Shown: piece after piece, positions 24,801-30,282 of the stretch | Position numbering within the stretch: the first letter of the stretch is position 1 | Layout: every line of letters begins with the position of its first letter | From: Ceratotherium simum simum | Lineage: Eukaryota; Chordata; Mammalia; Perissodactyla; Rhinocerotidae | Length of the DNA stretch: 64,000 nucleotides | Assembly (NCBI RefSeq): GCF_000283155.1 | Contig: NW_004454261.1 | Span: forward strand, 249,858 to 313,857 | Reading direction: 5' to 3' | Program-made: the position numbers and the translations under genes | Notes under the pieces: model-generated | What the model saw: only the letters and a program-made list of their open reading frames with translations | Told to the model about the DNA's origin: nothing | Databases searched by the model: none

Positions 24801-25201
24801 CCTTCCCACCAGCTCAGCTTCCCTCTCCGTCCCCTCCAGGCTCCGATGAGGTGCAGGTTGGACAGCAGCGCAGGTTCATCAGCCACATCAAGTGCAGAGA
24901 AGCCCTGAAGCTGGAGGAGAAGAAACGCTACCTCATATGGGGCATCTCCTCTGACCTGTGGGGAGAGAAACCCAAGTGAGTGCCGGCCCTGTGCATACAT
25001 GTGGTAGCCCCCTCCTGCCCTCCCCCTGCCCCCTCCTGACCTGCCGTCCCTTCCCCCAGCATCAGCTACATCATCGGGAAGGACACCTGGGTGGAGCTGT
25101 GGCCTGAGGCCGACGAATGCCAAGACGAGGAGAACCAGAAACAGTGCCAGGACCTGGCCAACTTCACCGAGAACTTGGTCGTCTTTGGCTGCCCCAACTG
25201 A
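1930..25201 (+). CDS. C3: Complement C3, copy A: exons 18-41 (5' part lies outside the window)
   Basis: Central complement protein, secreted; cleaved to C3a and C3b, the latter bonding to targets through an internal thioester. Visible coding blocks: 1930-2038, 2556-2641, 5147-5289, 5380-5592, 7942-8008, 8106-8192, 8967-9170, 9625-9700, 10014-10173, 11198-11296, 14053-14209, 16096-16259, 17534-17692, 17841-17900, 17998-18088, 18206-18257, 20315-20402, 20522-20611, 22253-22358, 22578-22667, 22867-22950, 24663-24746, 24840-24975, 25060-25201. They sum to 2747 nt, and the partial first codon plus 914 residues equals the human length from Ser749 to Asn1663. There are no stops or frameshifts. Domains in order: alpha'NT, MG6, MG7, CUB, TED, CUB, MG8, anchor, C345C. 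Thioester GCGEQ, catalytic His and terminal CPN are present. All introns are GT-AG except intron 29 (GC-AG). The first half must lie upstream, since exon 18 follows an intron 17 homologous to that of copy B. Confidence 0.96.
2106..2355 (+). mobile_element. ERE SINE, unique to copy A
   Basis: Head GGTCCGGCCCCGTTGCCTAG, B-box-like GGTTCGGATCCC, body GATTGGCACAGATGTTAGC, poly-A at 2341-2354. Flanked by ATCAG on both sides. Absent from the homologous spot in intron 18 of copy B (about 61010-61025). Confidence 0.9.
2556..2641 (+). CDS. C3: C3-A exon 19 (MG6, alpha part)
   Basis: 86 nt; encodes [12 protein letters not shown] and AVSLSDKK. Donor GTGAGG. Differs from copy B exon 19 at 4 of 86 bases, giving one conservative change (Val in A, Ile in B). 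Confidence 0.96.
2805..3515. mobile_element. Old LINE-like fragments, intron 19 of C3-A
   Basis: Two related blocks (2805-3085 and 3230-3515) share 'GGGTTCACT.TTGGTGT.TACATTCT'-type sequence typical of old L1 ends. The first block is also in copy B (61475-61770); similarity between copies is lost after about 3100. Confidence 0.5.
3516..5146. other. Intron 19 of C3-A, old interspersed repeat debris
   Basis: AT-rich. 4625-4710 resembles an L1M end ('TTGAGATATAACTCACATACC'). The rest looks like fragments of old DNA transposons. No gene seen. Confidence 0.4.
5147..5289 (+). CDS. C3: C3-A exon 20 (MG6/MG7)
   Basis: 143 nt after acceptor GGGCAG. Starts [17 protein letters not shown]. The Cys of ICVADP is residue 816, which in human C3 forms the inter-chain disulfide with Cys559 of the beta chain. 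Ends AEELK at donor GTGAGC. Confidence 0.96.
5380..5592 (+). CDS. C3: C3-A exon 21 (MG7)
   Basis: 213 nt = 71 codons, residues 862-932. Starts [16 protein letters not shown] and ends KKTLKVV. It is separated from exon 20 by only 90 bp, the shortest intron pair in this part of the gene together with introns 30-31. Confidence 0.96.
5815..7190. repeat. Ancient repeat in intron 21 of C3-A, interrupted by an ERE
   Basis: 6240-6350 and 6665-7185 are two halves of one old element split by the ERE at 6376-6664. A relative lies at 62380-62890 in intron 19 of copy B, and its end segment (SINE-like 'ATCATGGCGGAGATATTTATACC') recurs near 13395 and 13715. Family not identified. Confidence 0.45.
6376..6664 (-). 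mobile_element. ERE SINE, long-tail subtype
   Basis: Reads in reverse: head GGCCGGCCCCATGGCTTAGC at its right end, B-box GGGTTCGGATCCC, body with 'TGTGACATACAACTATCTAC' tail. Inserted into an older repeat. Confidence 0.9.
7395..7560. repeat. TTTTA/TTTAA-rich low-complexity tract
   Basis: Runs of TTTTATT and TTTAAATTT variants; no coding content despite an open frame across it. Confidence 0.8.
7562..7765 (+). mobile_element. MIR SINE
   Basis: Core 'CTAGCTGTGTGACCTTGGGC' and 'CTCTGTACTGGTTTCCCCATC' are diagnostic of MIR. Confidence 0.85.
7942..8008 (+). CDS. C3: C3-A exon 22 (MG7/CUB junction)
   Basis: 67 nt; starts PEGIRVNKT, keeping the N-glycosylation sequon at Asn939 known in human. It ends DPEHKGQ, so residue 954 is Gln (codon 8005-8007) where human has Arg, the P1 residue of the third factor I site. 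Donor GTGAGT. Confidence 0.95.
8106..8192 (+). CDS. C3: C3-A exon 23 (CUB, start of C3dg)
   Basis: 87 nt; encodes [19 protein letters not shown] and ends ILLQ. The first codon is split with exon 22 and reads Asn955. Intron 22 is only 97 bp. Confidence 0.95.
8500..8690 (+). mobile_element. MIR SINE, intron 23 of C3-A
   Basis: 'TTTCCTCATCTGTGATGGGG', 'GTTGTTGGGAGGATTAAATG' and 'CAGAGCCTGGCAAATAG' are MIR 3' segments. Confidence 0.8.
8967..9170 (+). CDS. C3: C3-A exon 24 (thioester site)
   Basis: 204 nt; contains [18 protein letters not shown]. Cys1010 (9044-9046) and Gln1013 (9053-9055) form the internal thioester that bonds C3b covalently to hydroxyl groups on targets. The GCGEQ motif is intact, so the product should be able to carry the thioester. 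Donor GTATGT. Confidence 0.97.
9190..9530. repeat. CTGA-rich pyrimidine minisatellite, intron 24 of C3-A
   Basis: Degenerate units around CTCTGAGCCCC / CTTTGAGCCCC every 20-30 bp, very like the array in intron 2 of copy B. Confidence 0.75.
9625..9700 (+). CDS. C3: C3-A exon 25 (TED)
   Basis: 76 nt; encodes [17 protein letters not shown] then QNRPASTW, part of the alpha-alpha toroid of the thioester domain. Acceptor CTGCAG, donor GTGAGT. Confidence 0.96.
10014..10173 (+). CDS. C3: C3-A exon 26 (TED, catalytic His)
   Basis: 160 nt; encodes [19 protein letters not shown] and ends [14 protein letters not shown]. The His codon CAT at 10159-10161 is residue 1126, the general base that directs the thioester to hydroxyl groups in C3 and C4B-type proteins. 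It is conserved. Confidence 0.96.
10432..10622 (-). mobile_element. MER5A DNA transposon remnant
   Basis: 'TGGTTCTCAAAGTGTGGTCC' at one end, 'TGAATCAGAAACTTAAGGGG' in the middle and 'GGAGAACCCCTG' at the other, the hAT-type MER5A pattern. Lies in intron 26. Confidence 0.8.
10640..11060. mobile_element. L2 LINE 3' fragment
   Basis: 'CACAGGGCCTTTGCACATGC', 'TTCCCACTGCCTGGCATGC' and 'TGAATGAATG'-like end are typical of L2. Confidence 0.75.
11198..11296 (+). CDS. C3: C3-A exon 27 (TED)
   Basis: 99 nt, in phase, residues 1131-1163. Starts [10 protein letters not shown], more charged than the human GGLRNNNEKD, then [16 protein letters not shown]. Donor GTAAGT. Confidence 0.95.
11420..11580 (-). 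mobile_element. MIR-like fragment, intron 27 of C3-A
   Basis: 'CCCCGGTTTACAGATGAGAAAAC' region and 'TAATCCTTCTAAAAGCCC' match MIR/L2 debris. The rest of intron 27 up to 12900 holds no recognised gene. Confidence 0.6.
12905..13165 (+). mobile_element. ERE SINE
   Basis: Head GGGCCGCCCCGTGGTGTAGC, GGCGGCCCGGGTTTGGATCC, body with GATGTTAGCTCAGG, A-rich tail with CA run. Short AAATTAAATTG on both sides (12892-12902 and 13165-13175) is the probable target duplication. Confidence 0.9.
13325..13835. repeat. Two copies of an old repeat flanking a MIR, intron 27
   Basis: 13360-13460 and 13690-13835 each carry 'TTGAAAT..GCC.TGGT.G..ATTTA.ACC' and end in 'AACATCTACCAGCACAC'-type sequence, as at 7040-7185. 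MIR between them at 13475-13610. Confidence 0.5.
14053..14209 (+). CDS. C3: C3-A exon 28 (TED)
   Basis: 157 nt; encodes [17 protein letters not shown] and [14 protein letters not shown], residues 1164-1216. Acceptor TCACAG, donor GTGAGG. Confidence 0.96.
14440..14640 (+). mobile_element. MIR SINE, intron 28 of C3-A
   Basis: 'CAAGTTCAAATCCCACTCTT', 'TTTGTGACCTTGCACAAATC', 'GGTGGTTGTAAAGATTAAAC' are MIR blocks. The remainder of intron 28 up to 15420 shows nothing recognisable. Confidence 0.85.
15424..15835 (+). mobile_element. SINE-like element with AGTCGGAATCGACTC tail
   Basis: Starts 'CCAGTCCTGGTGGTCTACTGG' (tRNA-like) and ends 'AGGAGTCGGAATCGACTCGA' followed by ACTAACGACA. That tail is the one used by SINEs that depend on RTE/BovB LINEs in several mammals. 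Family name not certain. Confidence 0.55.
16096..16259 (+). CDS. C3: C3-A exon 29 (TED/CUB), with GC donor
   Basis: 164 nt; encodes [20 protein letters not shown] and ends YGASYGSTQ. The frame requires the exon to end at CAG (16257-16259), so the intron starts GCAAGT, a GC-AG intron with otherwise perfect donor consensus CAG|GCAAGT. No GT alternative keeps the phase with exon 30. Confidence 0.95.
16480..17533 (+). repeat. Minisatellite of acceptor-like units, intron 29 of C3-A
   Basis: About 18 degenerate units of 55-60 bp, many pairing into a 115-120 bp higher-order unit. Each has a core GGGTTCTAGACCAGGTTCTCAG preceded by pyrimidine-rich sequence. The array runs right up to the real acceptor CTCTAG|GCCACCTTCATGG of exon 30, which looks like its last unit. 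Confidence 0.85.
17534..17692 (+). CDS. C3: C3-A exon 30 (CUB, factor I sites)
   Basis: 159 nt, residues 1271-1323. Starts [13 protein letters not shown]. Holds both main factor I cleavage sites: Arg1303-Ser (17630-17635, in LPSRSAVV) and Arg1320-Ser (17681-17686, in LLRSEE). Conversion of C3b to iC3b should therefore work. Acceptor CTCTAG lies at the end of a minisatellite built of similar sequence. Confidence 0.96.
17841..17900 (+). CDS. C3: C3-A exon 31 (CUB/MG8)
   Basis: 60 nt, residues 1324-1343; starts [20 protein letters not shown]. Acceptor CTGCAG, donor GTAAGA. Confidence 0.95.
17998..18088 (+). CDS. C3: C3-A exon 32 (MG8)
   Basis: 91 nt; encodes [20 protein letters not shown] and VKIRPAPKT. 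Introns 31 and 32 are only 97 and 117 bp. Confidence 0.95.
18206..18257 (+). CDS. C3: C3-A exon 33 (MG8)
   Basis: 52 nt; encodes [17 protein letters not shown], with the last Arg split over the splice. Followed by a 2.06-kb intron full of repeats. Confidence 0.95.
18390..19420 (-). mobile_element. Old DNA transposon remnant (Tigger-like?), intron 33
   Basis: Left end 'GGGCAGTCCTCACTTTGCATGG'. A minus-strand open stretch (18629-18877) includes DPNLEG and [16 protein letters not shown], reminiscent of the C-terminus of pogo/Tigger transposases. Assignment is a guess. Confidence 0.35.
19545..19978 (-). mobile_element. Solo LTR, class I ERV family
   Basis: Clearly homologous to the LTR at 29838-30282: 'CTCATTGGCT' repeats, 'GTTTATTCAGGAA', and end 'TTTCCACA' (TGTGGAAA in LTR orientation). 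No internal retroviral sequence beside it. Confidence 0.75.
20020..20160 (-). mobile_element. MIR fragment, intron 33
   Basis: 'TCAAGTAACTCATCAAATGTTACACAG' and 'GGAATTTGAACCCATACA' are MIR in reverse. Confidence 0.7.
20315..20402 (+). CDS. C3: C3-A exon 34 (MG8)
   Basis: 88 nt; starts [19 protein letters not shown]. Residues 1393-1395 read LGN where human C3 has RGD. Residue 1416 is Cys (TGT, 20388-20390, in APDTCDLK) where human has Asp, which adds an extra cysteine to the domain. Confidence 0.95.
20522..20611 (+). CDS. C3: C3-A exon 35 (MG8)
   Basis: 90 nt; encodes [18 protein letters not shown] and NTLIIYLDK. Intron 34 is 119 bp. Donor GTAAGG. Confidence 0.95.
20754..20861 (+). repeat. 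22-bp repeat with DR4-type TGGTCA-ACCC-AGGTCA, intron 35 of C3-A
   Basis: Five head-to-tail units of 22 bp starting at 20754 (21 bp), 20775, 20797, 20819 and 20841. The middle three contain TGGTCAACCCAGGTCA exactly, two nuclear-receptor-like half-sites as direct repeats spaced by 4 bp; the outer units are mutated. Confidence 0.85.
21470..21960. repeat. L1 debris with (TTTC)n and (TG)n microsatellites
   Basis: (TTTC)n-type tract 21646-21715, then L1-end sequence 'TTTATTGAGATATAACTGAC' to about 21950, with (TG)n at 21859-21892. Confidence 0.7.
22253..22358 (+). CDS. C3: C3-A exon 36 (MG8)
   Basis: 106 nt; encodes [19 protein letters not shown] then [16 protein letters not shown]. Acceptor CCCCAG after a pyrimidine-rich tract, donor GTGAGC. 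Confidence 0.95.
22578..22667 (+). CDS. C3: C3-A exon 37 (anchor)
   Basis: 90 nt; encodes [20 protein letters not shown] and [10 protein letters not shown], the anchor segment with its conserved cysteines. Donor GTGGGT. Confidence 0.95.
22867..22950 (+). CDS. C3: C3-A exon 38 (anchor/C345C)
   Basis: 84 nt; encodes [19 protein letters not shown] and KACEPGVDY. Donor GTGAGT leads straight into a 1.6-kb TG-rich minisatellite. Confidence 0.95.
22955..24545 (+). repeat. 1.6-kb TG-rich minisatellite filling intron 38 of C3-A
   Basis: Degenerate units of about 90-110 bp with words GTGTGTGACTGTGAGGTTGTAG, GTTGTGCATAGCCATGGTTG and GTGGATATGAGTAGCTGT. The open frames across it (His/Thr/Ser-rich) are a product of the repeat and are not genes. 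Confidence 0.9.
24663..24746 (+). CDS. C3: C3-A exon 39 (C345C)
   Basis: 84 nt; encodes [18 protein letters not shown] and [11 protein letters not shown]345C is a netrin-like domain that binds factor B and properdin. Confidence 0.95.
24840..24975 (+). CDS. C3: C3-A exon 40 (C345C)
   Basis: 136 nt; encodes [19 protein letters not shown] and [17 protein letters not shown]. The last codon, split with exon 41, is Asn1617 of a conserved N-I-S sequon. Confidence 0.95.
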
Positions 25202-25245
25202 GCCCCCCATCATCGTCCCCCCAATAAAGCTTCAGTTATTTTTCA
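25060..25245 (+). CDS. C3: C3-A exon 41: terminal coding exon and short 3' UTR
   Basis: Coding part 25060-25201, stop TGA at 25199-25201. Encodes [15 protein letters not shown] and ends VVFGCPN. The terminal Asn1663 carboxylate coordinates the metal ion of factor B in the convertase, and it is kept. A second sequon, N-F-T at Asn1651 (25160-25168), is not in human C3. Exon end is estimated about 20 bp after the polyadenylation signal. Confidence 0.94.
25223..25228 (+). terminator. C3: Polyadenylation signal of C3 copy A
   Basis: AATAAA 22 bp after the stop codon, as in the very short 3' UTR of mammalian C3. A T-rich stretch (CAGTTATTTTTC) follows, and cleavage is expected around 25240-25250. 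Confidence 0.85.
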
Positions 25246-25299
25246 CACCTCTCCCAAAGTCTGGGGGTCTTTGAGAGAGGGAAAGAGGCAGCTGGGGAT

Positions 25300-25910
25300 C
25301 ACACTCACCTGCAGCTCAGCTCCATCCTACCTGAACTGCGCTTGAGGCCCACTTCAGTCTCTCCTGTCATTCACCTGCAAGTTTGCTGGCTTCCTCACCC
25401 AAAGAGCATGTGCCGGCCTTACTGCACCTAGCCTGAAGTGCACCTGCAGCTTCCTCTGCATCTCACCTGTGCCTCAGCTCCATCTTTCCCTGAATTCTCA
25501 TCTGCGTCCTCACCAGCAGCTCACTGCCCCTTCACCTGAGTTCTCACCTACTTGCCTACCTGCCTCCTTACTGCATCCTAATCTGAATTCTTACCAGTAT
25601 TCTCACCTGAAGCTTTACCTGCTCTCTCACCTGCACCCTAGACTGTATCCTCTTACATTTTTTTGCATCCTCACCTGGCCCCCAACCTACATCTTTAACT
25701 GTAAACTTAGCTGTATCTTTACCAACATTTTTACCTGTGTTCTCACCTGTCTTTCCATCTGCATCCTCACTTGTATTTTGTCTGCATCCTCATCTGGATC
25801 CTCACCTGCATCTTTACCCTCTTCCTCACCTGTTCTCATCTTCCTCCCTTATCTACAGCTCTCACTCCATTTCCTATCTCATCTGCATTCCATTCACCCT
25901 CCTCCAGGCT
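25300..25910. repeat. Pyrimidine minisatellite just 3' of C3-A
   Basis: Units of 12-36 bp around CTCACCTGCATC; CTCACCTG is the reverse complement of CAGGTGAG. Begins about 60 bp after the C3-A poly(A) site. Confidence 0.8.
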
Positions 25911-27440
25911 CGCCCCACCCTCCTGGTCACCACTTCCTACATTGACCTGTGAGACTCAATGCTTCTGTAGGATCCTGTGGGGCATCTGTGCTCGGGAGGG
26001 GGCGGTAAGAGGCAGGCAAGATGATATTTCCTGCTGGAGGCCCAAGTGAGCAAGCGAGGGGAAGGCATGAGTCAGTAGTTGAAGAGGGAGTGCGGGGGCT
26101 GTTGCGGTCACAGCATCAACATAACTGTGTGGGGAGTGGTGGCAGCCACAGGCAAGGGGAGCCACTGGCTGCCAAGGGGTACTGGGGCCCCATGTGCATC
26201 TTCTGCCTCCATGTCTAGTCCCTTGAGGACTGTTGAGGGTGGGATCCAGGCTCCTAGCTCTGGATCAGGTCATCCTGTGAAAACACCCTGAGCCTAGAAG
26301 TCACTCCTGCACAGCCCCCTTCCCCTAAGACTTCCAGGTCCTGGAAACTCCCACCTCCCAAATCCAGGAATATGGGGGAAATAGAGTCACAGCCCAACCC
26401 CACTCCCTCCAGCCCCTGATTGCCAGAGACCCCTGTCTAGGGGAGACTCAACTAGACTCATCTCTCACAGGTGTCCCAGGTGACATCTGCCAGGCTCCCT
26501 GCCCTCCTCTATGTCCATCATCTCATTTCTTTTCTTGCTTACTCCTTTCTCCTGCCATGGGACTCATTTTCTTCATTTCTTTCACACATGCAGTGTTGTT
26601 TTATTTGAGCACCTATGGTTCTAGGCTGTGAACAGCATGGACAGGATCTTATGAAACTTATGTTCCAAAGACAGCATGGAGTTGATTTCAGACAGTAAGG
26701 ATTTCCAAAAAAGAATGGAGAACATGATGCCAAGCAATGGACTCATTCTGCTTGCCACAATATGAGCCAATTAATCACAAAGAGTTAAGGATCAAGAAAA
26801 GAAGTTTTAATTTGATTAGCCAGCATAATTGGGAAGATGGCAGATTAATGTCTCAAAAAGACCATCGTCAAGGATTACAGAATCTTGAGGCAGTTATACT
26901 GGGAAAATGGGCAGTGAGAAGGGGGTCTAGCGATGTTGGTCTCCAGGCATGATGGGCTCCAGGCATCACATTGTTCCATTCTTCTGTCAGCTGTGATGGA
27001 TACCTTGTAGGTGTGTCTCCCGCCTGTGGTCAGCCTGTCCCTGGAGAGAAACTCATAGAACAAAGTTTTAATTTATCAAGCTATTGGGGAGTACATATGT
27101 AAGTGGAAGCCATAAATCAGAAGAGCATGGGAATTTTTTTAGAGTATGTGCAGAGCAGTGAGTAGTCACACAGAGGACGGGCCAGGGCCATTTATTGTAA
27201 CAAGATGGCCCCACTTATGTTCACTTACAAAGTGAGTGAACACTTTGGCACTCTCCTGGGGCAGTGTGAGAAGGCTTACCTGCAGTGGTGCCACCAGTAA
27301 AGGTCATTTAGATTGAGTGATGGTTCATCTCATGTATCAACTTAGTTAGGCTATGGTGACCAGTTGTTTGGAAAAACACCAGTCTAAATGTTGCTATGAA
27401 GGTATGTTCTTAGATGTGATTCACACTTATATTCAGTTGA
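25911..27440. other. Intergenic region without a recognised gene
   Basis: 26590-27300 has the look of an old LTR element (T-rich ends, 'CATTTATTGTAACAAGATGG'), but I cannot name the family. Confidence 0.35.
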
Positions 27441-27444
27441 CTTT

Positions 27445-27688
27445 AAAAGCAGATTATCCTTGGGCCGGCCCCGTGGCTTAGCGGTTAGGTGCGCGCGCTC
27501 CGCTGCTGGCGGCCCGGGTTCGGATCCCGGGCGTGCACCGACGCACCGCTTCTCCGGCCATGCTGAGGCCATGTCCCACATACAGCGACTGGAAGGATGT
27601 GCAGCTATGACATACAACTATCTGCTGGGGCTTTGGGGGGAATAAATAAATAAATAAAATCTTTAAAAAAAAAAAGCAGATTATCCTT
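27445..27688 (+). mobile_element. Young ERE SINE with perfect 17-bp target duplication
   Basis: Target duplication AAAAGCAGATTATCCTT at 27445-27461 and 27672-27688. Head GGGCCGGCCCCGTGGCTTAG, GGCGGCCCGGGTTCGGATCC, tail 'CATACAACTATCTGCTGGGG', then (AAAT)n and poly-A. The best-preserved SINE in the window. Confidence 0.95.
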
Positions 27689-27966
27689 AATAATGTGGGT
27701 GGACCTCATCCAATCAGTTAAAGGGCTGAAGAGAAAAAATTAAATTTGTCGAGGAAGAAGGAATTCAAGAAGGCAGCATAGAAATTCTGCCTGAGTTTCC
27801 ATCCTTCAGACTCAAGACTGCAGCATCAACTCTTAACTGAATCTCTAGCCTACTGGCTTGTCCTACAACTTTGGATGTCCAAAACAGCACAATTGCATGA
27901 GTCAATTCCCTAAAATAAATATCTGTATGTGTATGTTTGTGTGTCTCTGTCTCATTCTCTATCTTT

Positions 27967-27967
27967 G

Positions 27968-28025
<58 letters not shown>

Positions 28026-28082
28026 CATGATGGATGGTTGGATGGATGGATGGATGGATGGATGGATGGATGGATGGATGGA
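27967..28082. repeat. (GATA)n and (GATG)n microsatellites
   Basis: (GATA)14-15 at about 27967-28024, then (GGAT)12 at about 28032-28081. Confidence 0.95.
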
Positions 28083-28339
28083 GATATATTATTTGTTCTG
28101 TCATATTATTTGTTCTGTCTCTCTGACAAACCCTGCTTAATACAAGTAGTCACGGGAGGCTCCTGTGAGGAGGGGGCTTCTTGAGTCAAGACGTAGATGA
28201 CAAGGAGGAGCCAGTCATGGGGGATCTGAGAAAGACTGTTCCAGGCAGAGACAACAGTAAATGCAAAGGCTCCAAGACGCCAGAGGCAAAGTGAGCAAGA
28301 TCGTAAGGGCTTCAAGATAGTGAAGACCAATTAGTGTCT

Positions 28340-28445
28340 ATTCTAAGTTCAGAGGACAGCAAACTTTTTCTACAAAGGGCCAGACAGCAAATATTTTAGA
28401 CTTTGAGGGCCAAGAGGTAAAATCAAGGATATTATGAAGGTACTT
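28340..28445. mobile_element. hAT-type MER element fragment
   Basis: 'CAGCAAACTTTTTCTACAAAGGGCC' and 'AAATATTTTAGACTTTG' are hallmarks of MER58-like hAT elements. The surrounding 28450-29830 shows no gene. Confidence 0.6.
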
Positions 28446-29837
28446 ATAAAACAAGGGAGGAAACGTCTACCCTGCCATGCCCTGTTCTTTTGGGATGGGC
28501 CATCCGGGGAGGTGGGCATGCTTTGCTCCTGACTGTTAGAGACATTCTCTGGATGAAGAGAGCTACCTATCTGAGCCTTGGCGGTCCAGGCAGGTGGAGG
28601 GGGTGAAGGGTGACCCCCAAGGCCAATTTCTCTGTCTGCTCCAGGGATACCCAGCACCCGGTCAAACTCCCTTTCGCTGTCTCACCTGGATAGCTGGCCA
28701 GAGGAGAAGGGACATGCTGAGTCACCAACCCCCAGAGTGAGATTCATCCATTCAGTGCCCAGCAGTTACCAACAGAGGAGACCCCAACATGTACATGTGG
28801 TGGCCATCGTGAGTAGCATAGGCTGTGGACAATGGTGAAGTATTGGCTGCCAGCCAGAGATGCGGGCACTGGGAGCAGAGTGGGGAACAGGAGGCAGAAG
28901 AGGATGCCCCAGCTGATCTCATAAGGTCATTAAAGTCCTCCCACTCCTGCCCCACCCTTTCTTCTTTCCTTTCAACCATTCCTTAAAGAGCCAAGACATA
29001 AAACTCCAACCCAAGAAGTCCTTCTTCCACCCCATTGCAGGGAGAACCTGAGGTCACCCTGCTCTTGTGGGCCAGCCAGGCTCCAGACGTCTACACTCCT
29101 CCCACTAATGGTCTGGTCCTTCTGGCCACAGGGCTAATGGGAGGACCTTGATCCTGTCAAGAATGCACCTCTGCCAAGGCCAAGTCCGTTAGGGGCCCAA
29201 GCACATCGTGCCTCCCCCCCAAGTCTGACCCAGGAAACTGAGGGTGGGCCGTCCTTGGGGTGCCGGGTCCAGGCCTTTCTCTGGCTCCCGTCCAGTGGGC
29301 ACTTGCGCCTGTCTATTATCCAGTCACTCCCATTAAGGCCCAATCAGGTTTAGTTGTCTGTGTGGGTCTTGGAAGTCTGCCACCTCTCATAAAAGTCTAT
29401 TCACAACTTGTTAATCTCCTGAGGCACTGGGTGAAAGGGCAGAGGTCCCAGCAGCTCCCACCATCACCCTCTCTCGCCTTTGGTACTTTCTCTGTGACTA
29501 CAGAAGTGGCAGACACCCTGCTGGGGCTGGGGGCTCCAGGTTCCCGAGGATGAGTTAGGCTCTGAGCCCCAAGGTTCCCACTACACAGACTGGGGAGCCC
29601 AGGAAGACAGCTTCCTGGAGCCCACAATGGGACAGATGGCTCTGTGGGGACCTGACCCCACCTGCTGGTGGCTTCTGAGCTAGAAAACCTCAAGGTGCAA
29701 AGTGTGCTCCACAGGTTGGGGAATCAGATCCAGTCTGGGGCTCAGCCTGGGATTAGGGTCTCAACCCTGGTCTCCAACTCAAACTGGAATTTGGATTCAT
29801 CCCAGGTCAGCACCGTAGTTCAGGTGTGTAAACTTAA

Positions 29838-30282
29838 AAAGCAAATTTGCCTGTTATTTTTTCTCAAAATGAGTTTATTCAGGAATAACCAAAAGAATTG
29901 CAATTCAGGACATGCATGCTGTGGCAAACCATGGGCAAATCCAGAGAAGAAAGGAAGGGAGCTGCTTTTATAGAGAAAAGGAGGAGTAGGGAGGGGCTGT
30001 TCTAAAGAAAGTCCATTAGGAGGAAGTATTAATTCAGGGCAGCAATGGCTTCTCATTGGCTGAGCTGTAGCATCTCTCATTAGCTGAGCTGCAGCACTTC
30101 TCATTGGCTGGACAGTTGCCAGGTGGAGGAGAAATCTTCCTTCAGTAATAAATTAGTTTTACTTCCGGCCCAAATGCAAGCTTATGTCTCCTCCAGTCTG
30201 GTGTAATTGATGTGTGATAAAGATCCCCTTACAGGACTTCCCGACTCCAATTTAGTTTAGGTTTCCTTTATTAATCTCCACA
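29838..30282 (-). mobile_element. LTR (3' LTR of a class I endogenous retrovirus)
   Basis: Homologous to the solo LTR at 19545-19978. On the minus strand it begins TGTGGAGATTAATAAAGG and is directly preceded by a purine-rich tract AATCAAAAGGGAGAAA (30283-30299), as expected for the polypurine tract before a 3' LTR. Confidence 0.75.

Noticed and set aside
1..25245. Idea that copy A is a processed or partial pseudogene
   Set aside because: It has introns, correct splice sites in all 24 visible exons, an intact thioester, stop and poly(A) signal.
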